Under the pieces are notes generated by a model. That model saw nothing but the letters and a program-made list of their open reading frames with translations. It was not told the DNA's origin and did not search any database. From an uncultured Microbacterium sp. (GTDB lineage Bacteria > Actinomycetota > Actinomycetes > Actinomycetales > Microbacteriaceae), in the NCBI GenBank assembly GCA_913774665.1, contig CAJYHN010000010.1, positions 496,001 to 560,000 on the forward strand: 64,000 bases of DNA. The letters run 5' to 3'. How positions within the stretch are numbered: position 1 is the first letter of the stretch; each line of letters begins with the position of its first letter. The position numbers were made by a program, and so were the translations under genes. Positions 36,625 through 46,532 of the stretch are shown here, piece after piece.

Positions 36625-36728
36625 CAACCCGCAGGAGTCATGCACCGACGCGGGCCTCGAACCGCCCCGTAAGCACACCCCAACCCGCAGGAGTCATGCG
36701 CCGGCACAAGCCTCGAGCCGCCCGTAAG
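36625..36728. repeat. Direct repeat of about 48 bp with family A half-arms
   Basis: Two copies 56 bases apart share CAACCCGCAGGAGTCATGC, then CCTCGARCCGCCC and end in GTAAGCAC. The CGCAGGAGTCATGC core resembles the right arm of family A without a left partner. They lie in the 428-base gap between arfB and the kdp operon. The rest of that gap (36729-36871) should contain the kdp promoter, but I see no convincing -35/-10 pair or KdpE site. Confidence 0.65.
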
Positions 36729-36871
36729 CACTCCGTATGTGTCCGTCAGCGACCCGTAGGGAAAGCGTTAGGACGCCGGGATGCCGCGGGCTCGAGGAGT
36801 TGTATCGACAGACGTGCCGCCCCGCGGCGCCCGCGGCCCACCCGCGGTACAGACCCGAATCTGGAGTCGTC

Positions 36872-37012
36872 GTGCTCGATGTCGTCTTCCTCGCCGTGAC
36901 CGTCGCGTTGTTCGCGCTGGTCGCGCTCGTCGCCAAGGGGGTCGAGAAGCTGGGCCCCGAGGCCCGCCCCTCCTCCGCCCGCACCACCGGTCGAGGCGGT
37001 GAGCGCTCGTGA
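36872..37012 (+). CDS. 46-residue membrane peptide leading the kdp operon
   Basis: A small GTG-started ORF encoding 46 residues: one strongly hydrophobic helix (VVFLAVTVALFALVALVA) and a charged tail (KGVEKLGPEARPSS). GGAG lies upstream with good spacing, and the stop overlaps the GTG of kdpF (GTGA), so it is translationally coupled to the Kdp complex. It is distinct from KdpF, which follows in its usual form. It could be an additional subunit or a leader peptide sensing translation; no function is known to me. Confidence 0.7.
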   Translation: MLDVVFLAVTVALFALVALVAKGVEKLGPEARPSSARTTGRGGERS

Positions 37013-37098
37013 TCTTCTTCTCGATCCTGGCCGCCGTGCTCGCGGTCGCCGCCGTCGTGTACCTCGTGGTCGCGCTCGTCCGCCCGGAGAAGTTCTGA
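37009..37098 (+). CDS. kdpF: KdpF, small stabilising subunit of the K+ ATPase
   Basis: A 29-residue single-helix peptide ([20 protein letters not shown] then ALVRPEKF). The ending [12 protein letters not shown] is the hallmark of KdpF, which stabilises the KdpABC complex in the membrane. It starts with GTG overlapping the stop of the preceding small ORF, and ends one base before the kdpA start, with GGAGAAG inside its last codons serving as kdpA ribosome-binding site. Confidence 0.93.
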   Translation: MIFFSILAAVLAVAAVVYLVVALVRPEKF

Positions 37099-37099
37099 C

Positions 37100-38785
37100 A
37101 TGGATTCCGGCATGATCTGGTCGATCGTCCTGACCAGCCTCACCCTCATCGTCGCCCTGGGCCTGGCGTACCGCCCCCTCGGCGACTACATCGCCCGCAT
37201 CTACACCGGCGAGCGCGATCTCGCCGTCGAGCGCGGCACCTACCGCCTGATCGGCGTCGACTCCCGCAGCGCCCAGACCTGGCAGGCCTACCTGCGCTCG
37301 GTGCTGCTGTTCTCGTTCGTCGGTGTCGTGTTCGTCTACGCGATCATGCGCCTGCAGGCGGTGCTGCCGCTGTCGCTCGGCTTCGACGCCCCGAGCGAGG
37401 CTCTGTCGTTCAACACCGCCGTGTCCTTCGTGACGAACACCAACTGGCAGTCCTACAGCGGAGAGACCACCCTCGGCTACACCGTGCAGTTCGCCGCCCT
37501 CACGGTGCAGAACTTCGTCAGCGCCGCCGTCGGCATCGCCGTCGCCGTCGCCCTCGTGCGCGGGTTCGCGTACCGCCGCAGCGGCGTGATCGGCAACTTC
37601 TGGGTCGATCTCGTGCGCGGCACCTACCGCCTGCTCCTGCCGTTCTCGATCATCGCGGCGATCGTGCTGCTCGCCGGTGGCGTCATCCAGAACCTCTCCG
37701 GCTTCACGGATGCCACCACGGTGGCCGGCGCGGCACAGTCCATCCCCGGCGGCCCCGTCGCCTCGCAGGAGGCCATCAAGCTGCTCGGCACGAACGGCGG
37801 CGGCATCTTCAACACGAACTCCGCGCACCCGTTCGAGAACCCCGCGCCCTGGACGAACCTCTTCGAGATCTTCCTCATGCTGGTGATCCCGTTCTCGCTC
37901 CCCCGCGCCTTCGGTCGGATCGTCGGTGACAACCGCCAGGGCTACACGATCCTCGGCGTGATGGGTGCCATCTTCGTGGCATCCACCGCCCTGCTCACCT
38001 GGGCCGAGACGGCCGGAGCGGGCACCGCCCCGATGATCGCGGGCGGGGCCATGGAGGGCAAGGAGGTGCGCTTCGGCATCTTCGGATCGACCCTGTTCGG
38101 CACCACGAGCACGCTCACCTCGACCGGGGCCGTCAACTCGATGCACGACAGCTACACCGCTCTCGGCGGCATGATGCCGATGATCAACATGATGCTCGGC
38201 GAGATCGCCCCCGGCGGTGTCGGCTCAGGCCTGTACGGCATGCTCATCCTCGCCGTGATCGCGGTCTTCGTCGGTGGACTGCTCATCGGCCGCACGCCCG
38301 AGTACCTCGGCAAGAAGATCGGGCCGAAGGAGATCAAGCTCGCGAGCCTGTACATCCTCGTCACGCCGACCCTCGTGCTCGCCGGGACCGCGCTGAGCTT
38401 CGGTGTCCCCGGCATCCGGGACGACGTCGAGACCACCTCGATCCTCAATCCGGGCGTCCACGGCCTGAGCGAGGTGCTCTACGCCTTCACCTCGGCCGCG
38501 AACAACAACGGCTCCGCGTTCGCCGGGCTGACCGCCAACACCCCGTGGTTCAACACCGCGCTCGCTGTGGCGATGCTGCTTGGACGCTTCCTGCCGATCG
38601 TGTTCGTGCTGGCCCTCGCCGGATCTCTCGCGGCCCAGGATGCCGTGCCCTCCACCGCCGGCACCCTGCCGACGCACCGTCCGCAGTTCGCCGGCCTGCT
38701 GGGCGGCGTGGCCGTGATCGTGACGGCTCTCACCTATTTCCCGGTCCTCACCCTCGGACCCCTCGCTGAAGGACTTACCCGCTGA
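37100..38785 (+). CDS. kdpA: KdpA, K+-binding channel subunit
   Basis: A 561-residue polytopic subunit that selects and passes K+. Four selectivity-loop repeats are visible: [35 protein letters not shown] (two halves), [18 protein letters not shown] and [10 protein letters not shown]. Ten or so helices and the ending [12 protein letters not shown] fit the family, and length matches E. coli KdpA (557). Its stop overlaps the kdpB start by one base (TGATG). Confidence 0.97.
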   Translation: MDSGMIWSIVLTSLTLIVALGLAYRPLGDYIARIYTGERDLAVERGTYRLIGVDSRSAQTWQAYLRSVLLFSFVGVVFVYAIMRLQAVLPLSLGFDAPSEALSFNTAVSFVTNTNWQSYSGETTLGYTVQFAALTVQNFVSAAVGIAVAVALVRGFAYRRSGVIGNFWVDLVRGTYRLLLPFSIIAAIVLLAGGVIQNLSGFTDATTVAGAAQSIPGGPVASQEAIKLLGTNGGGIFNTNSAHPFENPAPWTNLFEIFLMLVIPFSLPRAFGRIVGDNRQGYTILGVMGAIFVASTALLTWAETAGAGTAPMIAGGAMEGKEVRFGIFGSTLFGTTSTLTSTGAVNSMHDSYTALGGMMPMINMMLGEIAPGGVGSGLYGMLILAVIAVFVGGLLIGRTPEYLGKKIGPKEIKLASLYILVTPTLVLAGTALSFGVPGIRDDVETTSILNPGVHGLSEVLYAFTSAANNNGSAFAGLTANTPWFNTALAVAMLLGRFLPIVFVLALAGSLAAQDAVPSTAGTLPTHRPQFAGLLGGVAVIVTALTYFPVLTLGPLAEGLTR

Positions 38786-40923
38786 TGTCCACCCTCACCC
38801 ATGCCCCGGCCCCCGAAGCCGAACCGGCGTCGACCGCCCCGCGTCGCGCGTTCAGCGCCGCGCAGGTCGTGGCCGCCCTCCCGGGCGCGGCCAAGAAGCT
38901 CAACCCCGCCGCGCAGTGGCGCAACCCCGTCATGTTCCTCGTCTGGGTGGGCGCCGCGCTGACGACGCTCATCGCGATCGCCGAGCCGTTCCTCGGCGGC
39001 TCCGACGACGGTCTCCCCTTCGGTTTCACCTGGGGCATCGCGATCTGGCTGTGGCTCACCGTGTTCTTCGCGAACATCGCCGAGTCCGTCGCCGAGGGTC
39101 GCGGCAAGGCGCAGGCCGCGACCCTGCGCAAGACGCGTACGACGACCTCGGCCCGTCGCGTCGTCTCCTACGACGCGAAGGCCGACCCCTCGGCATCCGG
39201 TGCCGCGACCGAAGAGGTCCCCTCGGGCGACCTGCGCGTCGGAGACATCGTGCTGGTGGAAACCGGAGAGCTCATCCCCGGCGACGGCGACATCGTGTCG
39301 GGTATCGCGACGGTCGACGAGTCGGCGATCACGGGCGAGTCCGCTCCGGTCGTGCGCGAATCGGGTGGTGACCGCAGCGCCGTCACCGGCGGCACGCGCG
39401 TGCTGAGCGACCGCATCGTGGTGAAGATCACCTCGAAGCCGGGCGAGACGTTCGTCGACCGCATGATCGCCCTGGTCGAGGGCGCGTCGCGCCAGCGCAC
39501 GCCTAACGAGATCGCGCTGAACATCCTGCTCGCGAGCCTGTCGATCGTGTTCGTCGTGGTCGTGCTCGTGCTGAACCCCATCGCCTCGTATGCCGCGACG
39601 CCGGTGTCGATCCCCGTGCTCGTGGCGCTGCTTGTCTGCCTCATCCCGACGACCATCGGGGCGCTGCTGAGCGCGATCGGCATCGCCGGCATGGACCGCC
39701 TCGTCCAGCGCAACGTCCTCGCGATGTCGGGCCGCGCGGTCGAGGCCGCGGGGGACGTCACCACCCTGCTGCTGGACAAGACCGGCACCATCACCTACGG
39801 CAACCGTCGCGCGTCGGCCTTCGTGCCGATGACGGGCGTCGGCGGCCCCGAGCTCGCCGAGTACGCCTCGCTGTCATCGCAGGCCGACCCCACGCCCGAG
39901 GGCGTCTCGGTGGTCGAGTTGGCCGCGGCGCAGGGCATCGTCGCCGACATGCCCCGGGGTGCGGAGCCCGTGCCCTTCACCGCCCAGACCCGCATGAGCG
40001 GTCTCGACCTCGTCGACGGCACGCAGGTGCGAAAGGGCGCGAGCTCGGCCGTGCTCGCGTGGCTCGAGGCGTCGGGCAGCCCCGTCGCCCCCGCGCTGCG
40101 CGCGCAGCTGATGAGCGAGACGGATGCCATCGCCCAGTCCGGCGGCACGCCCCTGGTGGTCGCGACGATGTCGAACGGTGCGGGCCACCTCCTCGGCGTC
40201 ATCCACCTCAAGGACGTCGTCAAGGACGGCCTGCGCGAGCGCTTCGGCGAGCTGCGCGCGATGGGCATCCGCACCGTGATGATCACGGGCGACAACCCCC
40301 TCACCGCGAAGGCGATCGCCGCCGAGGCGGGCGTCGACGACTTCCTCGCCGAGGCCACGCCCGAAGACAAGCTCGCTCTCATCCAGCGCGAGCAGGAGGG
40401 CGGGAACCTCGTCGCCATGACCGGCGACGGCACCAACGACGCCCCCGCCCTGGCGCAGGCCGACGTGGGCGTGGCGATGAACACGGGCACCTCGGCCGCG
40501 AAGGAGGCCGGCAACATGGTCGACCTCGACTCCGACCCGACCAAGCTCATCGACATCGTCCGCATCGGCAAGCAGCTGCTCATCACGCGCGGCGCCCTGA
40601 CCACGTTCTCGCTCGCCAACGACATCGCGAAGTACTTCGCGATCATCCCGGCGATGTTCATGGGCGTGTTCCCGGGACTCGCGGCGCTGAACATCATGGG
40701 CCTGCACTCCCCGGCATCCGCCGTCACGAGCGCGATCATCTTCAACGCGATCGTGATCATCGTGCTCATCCCCCTCGCCCTGCGCGGTGTGAAGTACCGC
40801 GCAGCGAGCGCGTCGAGCATCCTCAGCCGCAACCTGCTCGTCTACGGGCTCGGCGGCGTCATCGTCCCCTTCATCGGCATCAAGCTCATCGACCTCGTCG
40901 TGAGCCTGCTCCCCGGCTTCTGA
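38785..40923 (+). CDS. kdpB: KdpB, P-type ATPase subunit
   Basis: A 712-residue catalytic subunit. The phosphorylated aspartate is in [14 protein letters not shown] (Asp about 331), the actuator loop is ITGES near 184, the nucleotide-binding lysine region is MSGLDL...RKGAS, and the hinge is [22 protein letters not shown]. KdpB is shorter in its membrane domain than other P-type ATPases, as seen here. In E. coli the Ser of the TGES loop is an inhibitory phosphorylation site, and it is conserved here. Confidence 0.97.
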   Translation: MSTLTHAPAPEAEPASTAPRRAFSAAQVVAALPGAAKKLNPAAQWRNPVMFLVWVGAALTTLIAIAEPFLGGSDDGLPFGFTWGIAIWLWLTVFFANIAESVAEGRGKAQAATLRKTRTTTSARRVVSYDAKADPSASGAATEEVPSGDLRVGDIVLVETGELIPGDGDIVSGIATVDESAITGESAPVVRESGGDRSAVTGGTRVLSDRIVVKITSKPGETFVDRMIALVEGASRQRTPNEIALNILLASLSIVFVVVVLVLNPIASYAATPVSIPVLVALLVCLIPTTIGALLSAIGIAGMDRLVQRNVLAMSGRAVEAAGDVTTLLLDKTGTITYGNRRASAFVPMTGVGGPELAEYASLSSQADPTPEGVSVVELAAAQGIVADMPRGAEPVPFTAQTRMSGLDLVDGTQVRKGASSAVLAWLEASGSPVAPALRAQLMSETDAIAQSGGTPLVVATMSNGAGHLLGVIHLKDVVKDGLRERFGELRAMGIRTVMITGDNPLTAKAIAAEAGVDDFLAEATPEDKLALIQREQEGGNLVAMTGDGTNDAPALAQADVGVAMNTGTSAAKEAGNMVDLDSDPTKLIDIVRIGKQLLITRGALTTFSLANDIAKYFAIIPAMFMGVFPGLAALNIMGLHSPASAVTSAIIFNAIVIIVLIPLALRGVKYRAASASSILSRNLLVYGLGGVIVPFIGIKLIDLVVSLLPGF

Positions 40924-40934
40924 AAGGCCCCGTC

Positions 40935-41519
40935 ATGCGCACCACCCTGCGTACCACCGGCGTCGCCGTCCGCGCGATGGCCGTCTTCACCCTGCTCCTC
41001 GGCGTGGGCTACATGCTGCTGATCACCGCGGTCGGCCAGGTCGCCCTGCCGTTCCAGGCGAACGGTTCGCTCATCGAAACCGCCGACGGCCAGGTCTCCG
41101 GCTCGCAGCTGATCGGACAGTCGTTCCAGGATGCCGACGGCAACGCGCTTCCGCAGTACTTCCAGTCGCGTCCCTCGGCCGCGGGGTACGACTCCTCGGC
41201 CTCGACCGGCTCGAACCTGGGCCCGGAGAACAGCGACCTGATCTCGTCGATCCAGGACGGCCGGGCGACGTACGAGTCGCTGAACGGCCCGGGCTCGGTC
41301 CCCGCCGACGCCGTCACCGCCTCGGGTTCGGGCCTCGACCCCGACATCTCCGTCGACAACGCCGAGCGCCAGGTCGAGCGGGTCGCGGAGGCCCGCGGCA
41401 TCCCCTCATCCGAGGTCTCGGCCCTGGTGTCGGAGCACACGCTCTCCCGCGATCTGGGATACCTCGGAGACCCGCGCGTGAATGTCGTTGAACTCAATCG
41501 CGCGCTCGACGCGCGCTGA
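40935..41519 (+). CDS. kdpC: KdpC, K+-ATPase accessory subunit
   Basis: A 194-residue subunit with one N-terminal helix (AMAVFTLLLGVGYMLLITAVG) and an extracytoplasmic domain. Family blocks are GSLIE, GSQLIGQSF, YFQSRPSAAGYDSSASTGSNLGPEN (in two pieces) and DNAERQVERVAEARGI followed by GDPRVNVVELNRALD. It is 11 bases after kdpB with GAAAGG upstream. It raises the ATP-binding affinity of KdpB in the E. coli complex. Confidence 0.96.
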   Translation: MRTTLRTTGVAVRAMAVFTLLLGVGYMLLITAVGQVALPFQANGSLIETADGQVSGSQLIGQSFQDADGNALPQYFQSRPSAAGYDSSASTGSNLGPENSDLISSIQDGRATYESLNGPGSVPADAVTASGSGLDPDISVDNAERQVERVAEARGIPSSEVSALVSEHTLSRDLGYLGDPRVNVVELNRALDAR

Positions 41520-41537
41520 GAGACGAGAATCGCTGTC

Positions 41538-41705
41538 ATGAACCTGTCGCCCGTCGCCGCCGTCGCACCCCGCGTGCGTCGGCGGCGCAGTGCGCCGGGG
41601 ACCCCGTCGGGTGTCCAGGACGCGCCGCGAGCGATGCCCGGGGGCGTCGGGTCGCGGACGGTTCACGGACTCCGGACCGGCGCGAGTGCGCGGAGCGCGT
41701 CATGA
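41538..41705 (+). CDS. Possible 55-residue ORF coupled to kdpD
   Basis: The gap between kdpC and kdpD contains an ATG-started ORF of 55 codons whose stop overlaps the kdpD start as ATGA (41702-41705). A weak GACGAGAA lies upstream. The product would be Arg/Pro-rich (PRVRRRRSAPGTPSG) without a helix or known domain. Composition is what random reading of GC-rich DNA gives, so it may be an accidental frame. The exact ATGA overlap is the only argument for translation, perhaps to adjust kdpD expression. Confidence 0.35.
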   Translation: MNLSPVAAVAPRVRRRRSAPGTPSGVQDAPRAMPGGVGSRTVHGLRTGASARSAS

Positions 41706-44224
41706 GGCGGGGACGCCTGCGCGTACTGCTGGGCATGGCGCCCGGCGTCGGCAAGACGTACGAGATGCTCGAGGAGGGGCGTCGACTGCGCTCCGAGGGC
41801 AACGACGTCGTCATCGCCATCGTCGAGACGCACGGCCGCGCCGCCACGGCCGCCCAGGCCGAGGGCCTCGACGTGATCCCGCGTCGAGCCGTCGCCCACC
41901 GCGGAGTCGCGCTCGATGAGATGGACCTCGACGCCGTTCTCGAGCGGCATCCGCGGATCGCCCTCGTCGACGAACTGGCGCACACGAACGTCCCGGGCTC
42001 GCGCCACGAAAAGCGCTGGACCGATGTCGAAGAGCTGCTCGACGCCGGCATCGACGTGATCACGACGGTGAACGTGCAGCACATCGAATCGCTCAACGAC
42101 GTGGTCGAGAAGATCACGGGCGTCGTGCAGCGAGAGACGGTTCCGGATGCCGTGGTCCGAGCGGCCGACCAGATCGAGGTGGTCGACCTGGCGCCGCAGT
42201 CCCTGCGCGACCGTCTGGCCGCGGGGTCCGTCTACCCGGCGGAGCGGATCGACGCGGCCCTGTCGAACTACTTCCGCCTCGGCAACCTCACCGCCCTGCG
42301 CGAGCTCGCGCTGCTGTGGCTGGCCGACGAGGTCGATTCCGCCCTACAGCGTTACCGCACCGAGCACGGCATCGAAGGCTCGTGGCAGGCGCGCGAACGC
42401 GTGGTCGTCGCCCTCACCGGGGGCCCCGAGGGCGAGACCCTTCTCCGCCGCGGCGCGCGGATCGCGGCCCGGTCGGCCGGCGGGGAGCTTCTCGCGGTGC
42501 ACGTGTCGACGCAGGACGGCCTGCGCGCGAGTGCCCCCGGCGCCCTTGCCGAGCAGCGCGCCCTCGTCGAGTCCCTCGGCGGCACGTACCACCAGGTCGT
42601 CGGCGATGACGTCGCCGTGGCCCTGGTCGACTTCGCCCGCTCGGTGAACGCCTCGCAGCTCGTCATCGGCGTGAGCCGCCGCGGGCGGCTCGGAGCGGCC
42701 CTCACCGGTCCGGGGATCGGGTCGACCGTCATCCGCGCCTCGGGCGACATCGACGTGCACATCGTCAACCACGCGCGCGCGGGCGGGCGGTTCGCCCTCC
42801 CCCGACTCACGGGGCCGGCGCTGAGCGCGAAGCGCCGCATCCTCGGCTTCGTCACCGCTCTCGTCGGCGGGCCCCTTCTGTCGCTGCTCATGATCGCCAC
42901 CGGATCCGACGAATCGATCACGGCCGATGTGCTGGCCTATCAGCTGCTCGTCGTCGTCGTGGCTCTCGTCGGAGGCATCTGGCCGGCGGTCTTCGCCGCC
43001 GTCCTCTCGGGAGTGACGCTCGACTTCCTCTTCATCGCCCCGATCTACACGATCACCATCAGCGACCCCGCGCACGCGCTCTCGCTCACCCTGTACGTCG
43101 TCATCGCCGTGCTGGTCAGCGTCGTGGTCGATCAGGCGGCCCGCCGCGCGAGGGCCGCCCGCCGGGCCGCGGCGGAGTCCGAGATGCTCGCCACGATCGC
43201 CGGCAGCGTTCTGCGGGGAGAGAGCGCGGTGCCGGCGTTGATCAGCCGGGCCCGCGAGGCCTTCGGCCTGGCCGGAGTGCGCCTCATCGCCGCCGACGGC
43301 TCGGTGCTCGCAACCGACGGAGAGCCGGTGCGCGACGATCGCGCGGTGTCCGTCCCCGTCGGCGACGGTCGCGCGACCCTCGAGCTGCACGGCGGCGACC
43401 TCGACGCCTCGGAGCGCCGCCTGCTCGACGTCGTCGTCGCGCAGCTCGCGGCCGCCCTCGAACGCACCGACCTGGCCGAGACGGCCGCCGAGGCCGGGGC
43501 CCTCGCCGAGACCGACCAGGTGCGCAGTGCCCTGCTGTCGGCGGTGAGCCACGACCTGCGGCGCCCCCTCGCCGCCGCCGTGGCCTCGCTCGGCGGCCTG
43601 CGCGCCGCGGGCGACCAGCTGTCGGACGACGACCGCCGCGAGCTGCTCGAAACCGCCGACGAGAGCCTCGCGACGCTCTCGGTGCTCGTGACCGACCTGC
43701 TGGATGTGAGCCGCGTGCAGGCGGGAGTGCTCGCCGTGTCGCTCACGCCGACGGATGCCGCGGGGGTCGTGCTCATGGCCCTCGACGAACTCGACCTGGG
43801 CCCCGACGACGTCGAGCTCGCCCTCGACCCCGACCTGCCGATGCTCAGCGCCGACCCGGTGCTGCTGCAGCGCGTGCTCGTCAACGTGCTGACCAACGCC
43901 CAGCGCTATGCGCCCGACGGCGAGCGCGTGCGCATCGCCACGAGCCGCCTCGCCGGCACCGCCGAGATCCGGGTGATCGACCACGGGCCGGGCATCGCCG
44001 CCGAGCGCCGCGAAGACATGTTCTCGCCGTTCCAGCGCCTCGGCGACACCGACAACACCGCCGGCCTCGGCCTCGGTCTCGCGCTCTCGCGCGGCTTCGC
44101 CGAGGGCATGGGCGGCACTCTCACCCCCGAAGACACTCCCGGCGGCGGACTCACCATGGTCGTGGCGCTCCCCGTCGCGGGCGCGGAAACCGTGGCATCC
44201 GGAACCTCCAGGAGGACGCCGTGA
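41702..44224 (+). CDS. kdpD: KdpD, osmosensitive K+ channel sensor histidine kinase
   Basis: An 840-residue membrane sensor. The N-terminal KdpD domain has Walker A GMAPGVGKT (11-19) and a Walker-B-like IALVDELAHTN. A universal-stress-protein domain follows (residues 225-355), then four helices (DUF4118), a GAF-like linker, the phosphoacceptor His617 in SAVSHDLRRPLA, and a HATPase domain ending AGLGLGLALSRGFAEGMGG. It phosphorylates KdpE when K+ is low. It begins 182 bases after kdpC and its stop overlaps the kdpE GTG (GTGA). Confidence 0.96.
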   Translation: MRRGRLRVLLGMAPGVGKTYEMLEEGRRLRSEGNDVVIAIVETHGRAATAAQAEGLDVIPRRAVAHRGVALDEMDLDAVLERHPRIALVDELAHTNVPGSRHEKRWTDVEELLDAGIDVITTVNVQHIESLNDVVEKITGVVQRETVPDAVVRAADQIEVVDLAPQSLRDRLAAGSVYPAERIDAALSNYFRLGNLTALRELALLWLADEVDSALQRYRTEHGIEGSWQARERVVVALTGGPEGETLLRRGARIAARSAGGELLAVHVSTQDGLRASAPGALAEQRALVESLGGTYHQVVGDDVAVALVDFARSVNASQLVIGVSRRGRLGAALTGPGIGSTVIRASGDIDVHIVNHARAGGRFALPRLTGPALSAKRRILGFVTALVGGPLLSLLMIATGSDESITADVLAYQLLVVVVALVGGIWPAVFAAVLSGVTLDFLFIAPIYTITISDPAHALSLTLYVVIAVLVSVVVDQAARRARAARRAAAESEMLATIAGSVLRGESAVPALISRAREAFGLAGVRLIAADGSVLATDGEPVRDDRAVSVPVGDGRATLELHGGDLDASERRLLDVVVAQLAAALERTDLAETAAEAGALAETDQVRSALLSAVSHDLRRPLAAAVASLGGLRAAGDQLSDDDRRELLETADESLATLSVLVTDLLDVSRVQAGVLAVSLTPTDAAGVVLMALDELDLGPDDVELALDPDLPMLSADPVLLQRVLVNVLTNAQRYAPDGERVRIATSRLAGTAEIRVIDHGPGIAAERREDMFSPFQRLGDTDNTAGLGLGLALSRGFAEGMGGTLTPEDTPGGGLTMVVALPVAGAETVASGTSRRTP

Positions 44225-44892
44225 AGGTACTCATCGCCGACGACGACCCGCAGCTGGTGCGCGCTCTGCGCATCACGCTCGCCGCACACGGATACGACGT
44301 GGTGGCCGCGGCCGACGGCGCCGCGGCGATCACCCTCGCCGCGCAGGCGCATCCCGACATCGTGCTGCTCGATCTCGGGATGCCGCACCTCGACGGCGTG
44401 CAGGTGATCGAGGCTTTGCGCGGGTGGACGACCGCGCCGATCATCGTCGTCTCGGGCCGCACGGGTTCGGCCGACAAGGTCGAGGCGCTCGACGCCGGCG
44501 CCGACGACTTCGTGACGAAGCCCTTCCAGATCGACGAGCTGCTCGCGCGCCTCCGCGTGCACGCTCGGCGATCGGTGCCCTCGGCGGGCGACGCCGTCGT
44601 GCGCTTCGGCGAGGTCGAGGTCGACCTGGCGGCCAAGGCCGTGCTGCGCGACGGCGCGCGCGTGCACCTCACGCCCACGGAGTGGCGGATGCTGGAGTTC
44701 CTCGCCCGAAACCCGGGCTCGCTCGTGACGCGCCAGACCCTTCTCAAAGAGATCTGGGCGAGCGAGCAGGTCGCCGATTCGGGCTACTTGCGGTTGTACA
44801 TGTCGCAGCTGCGCAAGAAGCTCGAGGCCGATCCGTCGAACCCGGTGCACCTGCTCACCGAGCAGGGGATGGGGTACCGGCTCGTGGTGTGA
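44221..44892 (+). CDS. kdpE: KdpE, response regulator of the kdp operon
   Basis: A 223-residue OmpR-type regulator. The receiver domain has acidic pocket DDD (residues 6-8), phosphorylated Asp51 in IVLLDLGMPHLDG, and Lys in FVTKPF. The winged-helix domain (residues 125-223) ends LLTEQGMGYRLVV. It starts with GTG preceded by AGGAGG inside the kdpD end. It should activate the operon from the gap upstream of position 36872, although I could not identify its binding site there. Confidence 0.96.
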   Translation: MKVLIADDDPQLVRALRITLAAHGYDVVAAADGAAAITLAAQAHPDIVLLDLGMPHLDGVQVIEALRGWTTAPIIVVSGRTGSADKVEALDAGADDFVTKPFQIDELLARLRVHARRSVPSAGDAVVRFGEVEVDLAAKAVLRDGARVHLTPTEWRMLEFLARNPGSLVTRQTLLKEIWASEQVADSGYLRLYMSQLRKKLEADPSNPVHLLTEQGMGYRLVV

Positions 44893-45038
44893 GCGTCGCC
44901 CACCCCGTACACGGTCAGTCCCGGGTGCACGTTCTGGGGCTGTATGTCAGATCGCGAGCGACTCTTCGAAACCGCAGATGACAGATGATGGGCGCTACGA
45001 GCTTCCATCGCCGCTGGCCCGCACTTCGTTTCGCCAAT

Positions 45039-46532
45039 CTAGGACGACCGGACGCATCTGACCGTCAGGGGGGAAGGGTCTGTCGCGACCTTGAAGTTGG
45101 CAGATGACGACGCGTAATAGGTGATGGTCTGTGTCCTTGCAGAGCTAACCGCCTCAGCGGTCAGAGTGTCCGGAACCGATGCGACGCCCTTGTCGTCCGT
45201 GACAGCGGAGGTCGCCCGCCAGATGCTCCTTCTTGTGCCCTCCGGCCAGGAAGACTTCAAGCCTTGTGATTGACGGCTCTCGAAATAAATTCTGCGATTG
45301 ACGACGGGAGCCCCGTTCTCCGTCACCGTAGCCGTGACCATGGTGTTTAAGGTCGCGGCCCCCACACCTCCGACATTAAACTGGGAGGGATACACAGCCA
45401 GAGAAGTCCCGTTCGCAATCATCTCGATTGTCCGCGACCGAACGATCTTGGTAGCGCCTACCGTCATCGTTACGGTGATGGTCTGCGAACCATGAACTGC
45501 ACCGGGGAATGCTGTGGTAGCCCACCTGCCGTAGACCATGAATCCGTCAGCCCGTTCCCGCCCATCAGTAGTCGCGAAGGTCATCCCGTTCGTGCCCGTT
45601 ATGCTGATCAGCTGGTCATTCCGATAACTTCCGTCTGATGGCGTCCGAACAGTGACGTCGACGCTCTGCCCCGGCAGGATCGACGTCGATGATAGCTGCA
45701 GGGTGAGCGGGCCGAAGTATGTTGCGAACGATGCAGATGCGGTGAACTCCCCGCACTTCGCTGTGATCGTGCTCACGCCCTCGTCATATGGAGCAGTGAA
45801 TGTCGTTACGAACTCTCCGGAGTCGTTCGTCACTCCCGCAATGGATGTGGACAGAGGGCCCGACGAGGAAAGAGCCACCGCGACACCAGCGCCGACAGGA
45901 GCGCCAAACACGCTAAGGACCCGCGCGGTGACGACCACCTCTGTCTGTCCCGCCTCGGCGTTGTTCGTCGACAACACGACGTCCACAGACGCCGGGTCGG
46001 GCACGAGGGCCTTCGAGATCGTGACGGTGCCGCTGGCAGAAGGCGATGTAGCGACGACGAGTGGCGAGGTCGCAGGACCCGCCGTCACGGTAGCAACGGT
46101 CTCGAACATTCCGAACGCATCGGTCACTCCGCCGGACTGCGCGAAGGACACTTCGCTGGGCCCCGTTAACTGCACGACCTGCCCGAGCAAGCCGGAAAAG
46201 TTGTCCGCGTCAATCACTTTGACCCTGACCTTCCAGTCATATCCGGGCTGCGCCGAGCTGACAGAATCTGCCACCGTCGCCTGCGAGACCTGCGCCGCTG
46301 ATGTGGACCTATATTGCGCGACCGTAGCCGCCTGTGAGCTGCCGCTCGAACGATGAGGGTCCGGGACAACTTCCATGCGCATCGACCGCGCGCCCGATGC
46401 CGCGAACGCCGGTGTCGACACCGCCAGCGCCACCGCGGGCACCACCAAGGCCGTCGCGCCGATCATCGTTCGACGTGAGACGGGCGCACCCCCCTGAACA
46501 GTCAGTACCTTCGTATCTTGACCCGCCACCAC
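45039..46532 (-). CDS. Secreted Ig-like-repeat protein with Tat signal
   Basis: A 497-residue exported protein of unknown role. The N-terminus has SRRTMIGATALVVPAVALAV and cleavage site AFAA, a twin-arginine signal. The mature part consists of four or so Big_1/invasin-like beta domains. Recurrent patterns are GVTDAFGMFETVATVTA, GVTNDSGEFVTTFTAPYDEG and SAVTDDKGVASVPDTLTAE, each the xTDxxGxF/xS strand turn. No sortase motif or anchor is seen, so it may be released or held by the wall. Codon use is less GC-biased than neighbours. AGGGAGAGGG precedes the GTG start. Adhesion or surface structure is a guess. Confidence 0.8.
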   Translation of the reverse strand: MVAGQDTKVLTVQGGAPVSRRTMIGATALVVPAVALAVSTPAFAASGARSMRMEVVPDPHRSSGSSQAATVAQYRSTSAAQVSQATVADSVSSAQPGYDWKVRVKVIDADNFSGLLGQVVQLTGPSEVSFAQSGGVTDAFGMFETVATVTAGPATSPLVVATSPSASGTVTISKALVPDPASVDVVLSTNNAEAGQTEVVVTARVLSVFGAPVGAGVAVALSSSGPLSTSIAGVTNDSGEFVTTFTAPYDEGVSTITAKCGEFTASASFATYFGPLTLQLSSTSILPGQSVDVTVRTPSDGSYRNDQLISITGTNGMTFATTDGRERADGFMVYGRWATTAFPGAVHGSQTITVTMTVGATKIVRSRTIEMIANGTSLAVYPSQFNVGGVGAATLNTMVTATVTENGAPVVNRRIYFESRQSQGLKSSWPEGTRRSIWRATSAVTDDKGVASVPDTLTAEAVSSARTQTITYYASSSANFKVATDPSPLTVRCVRSS

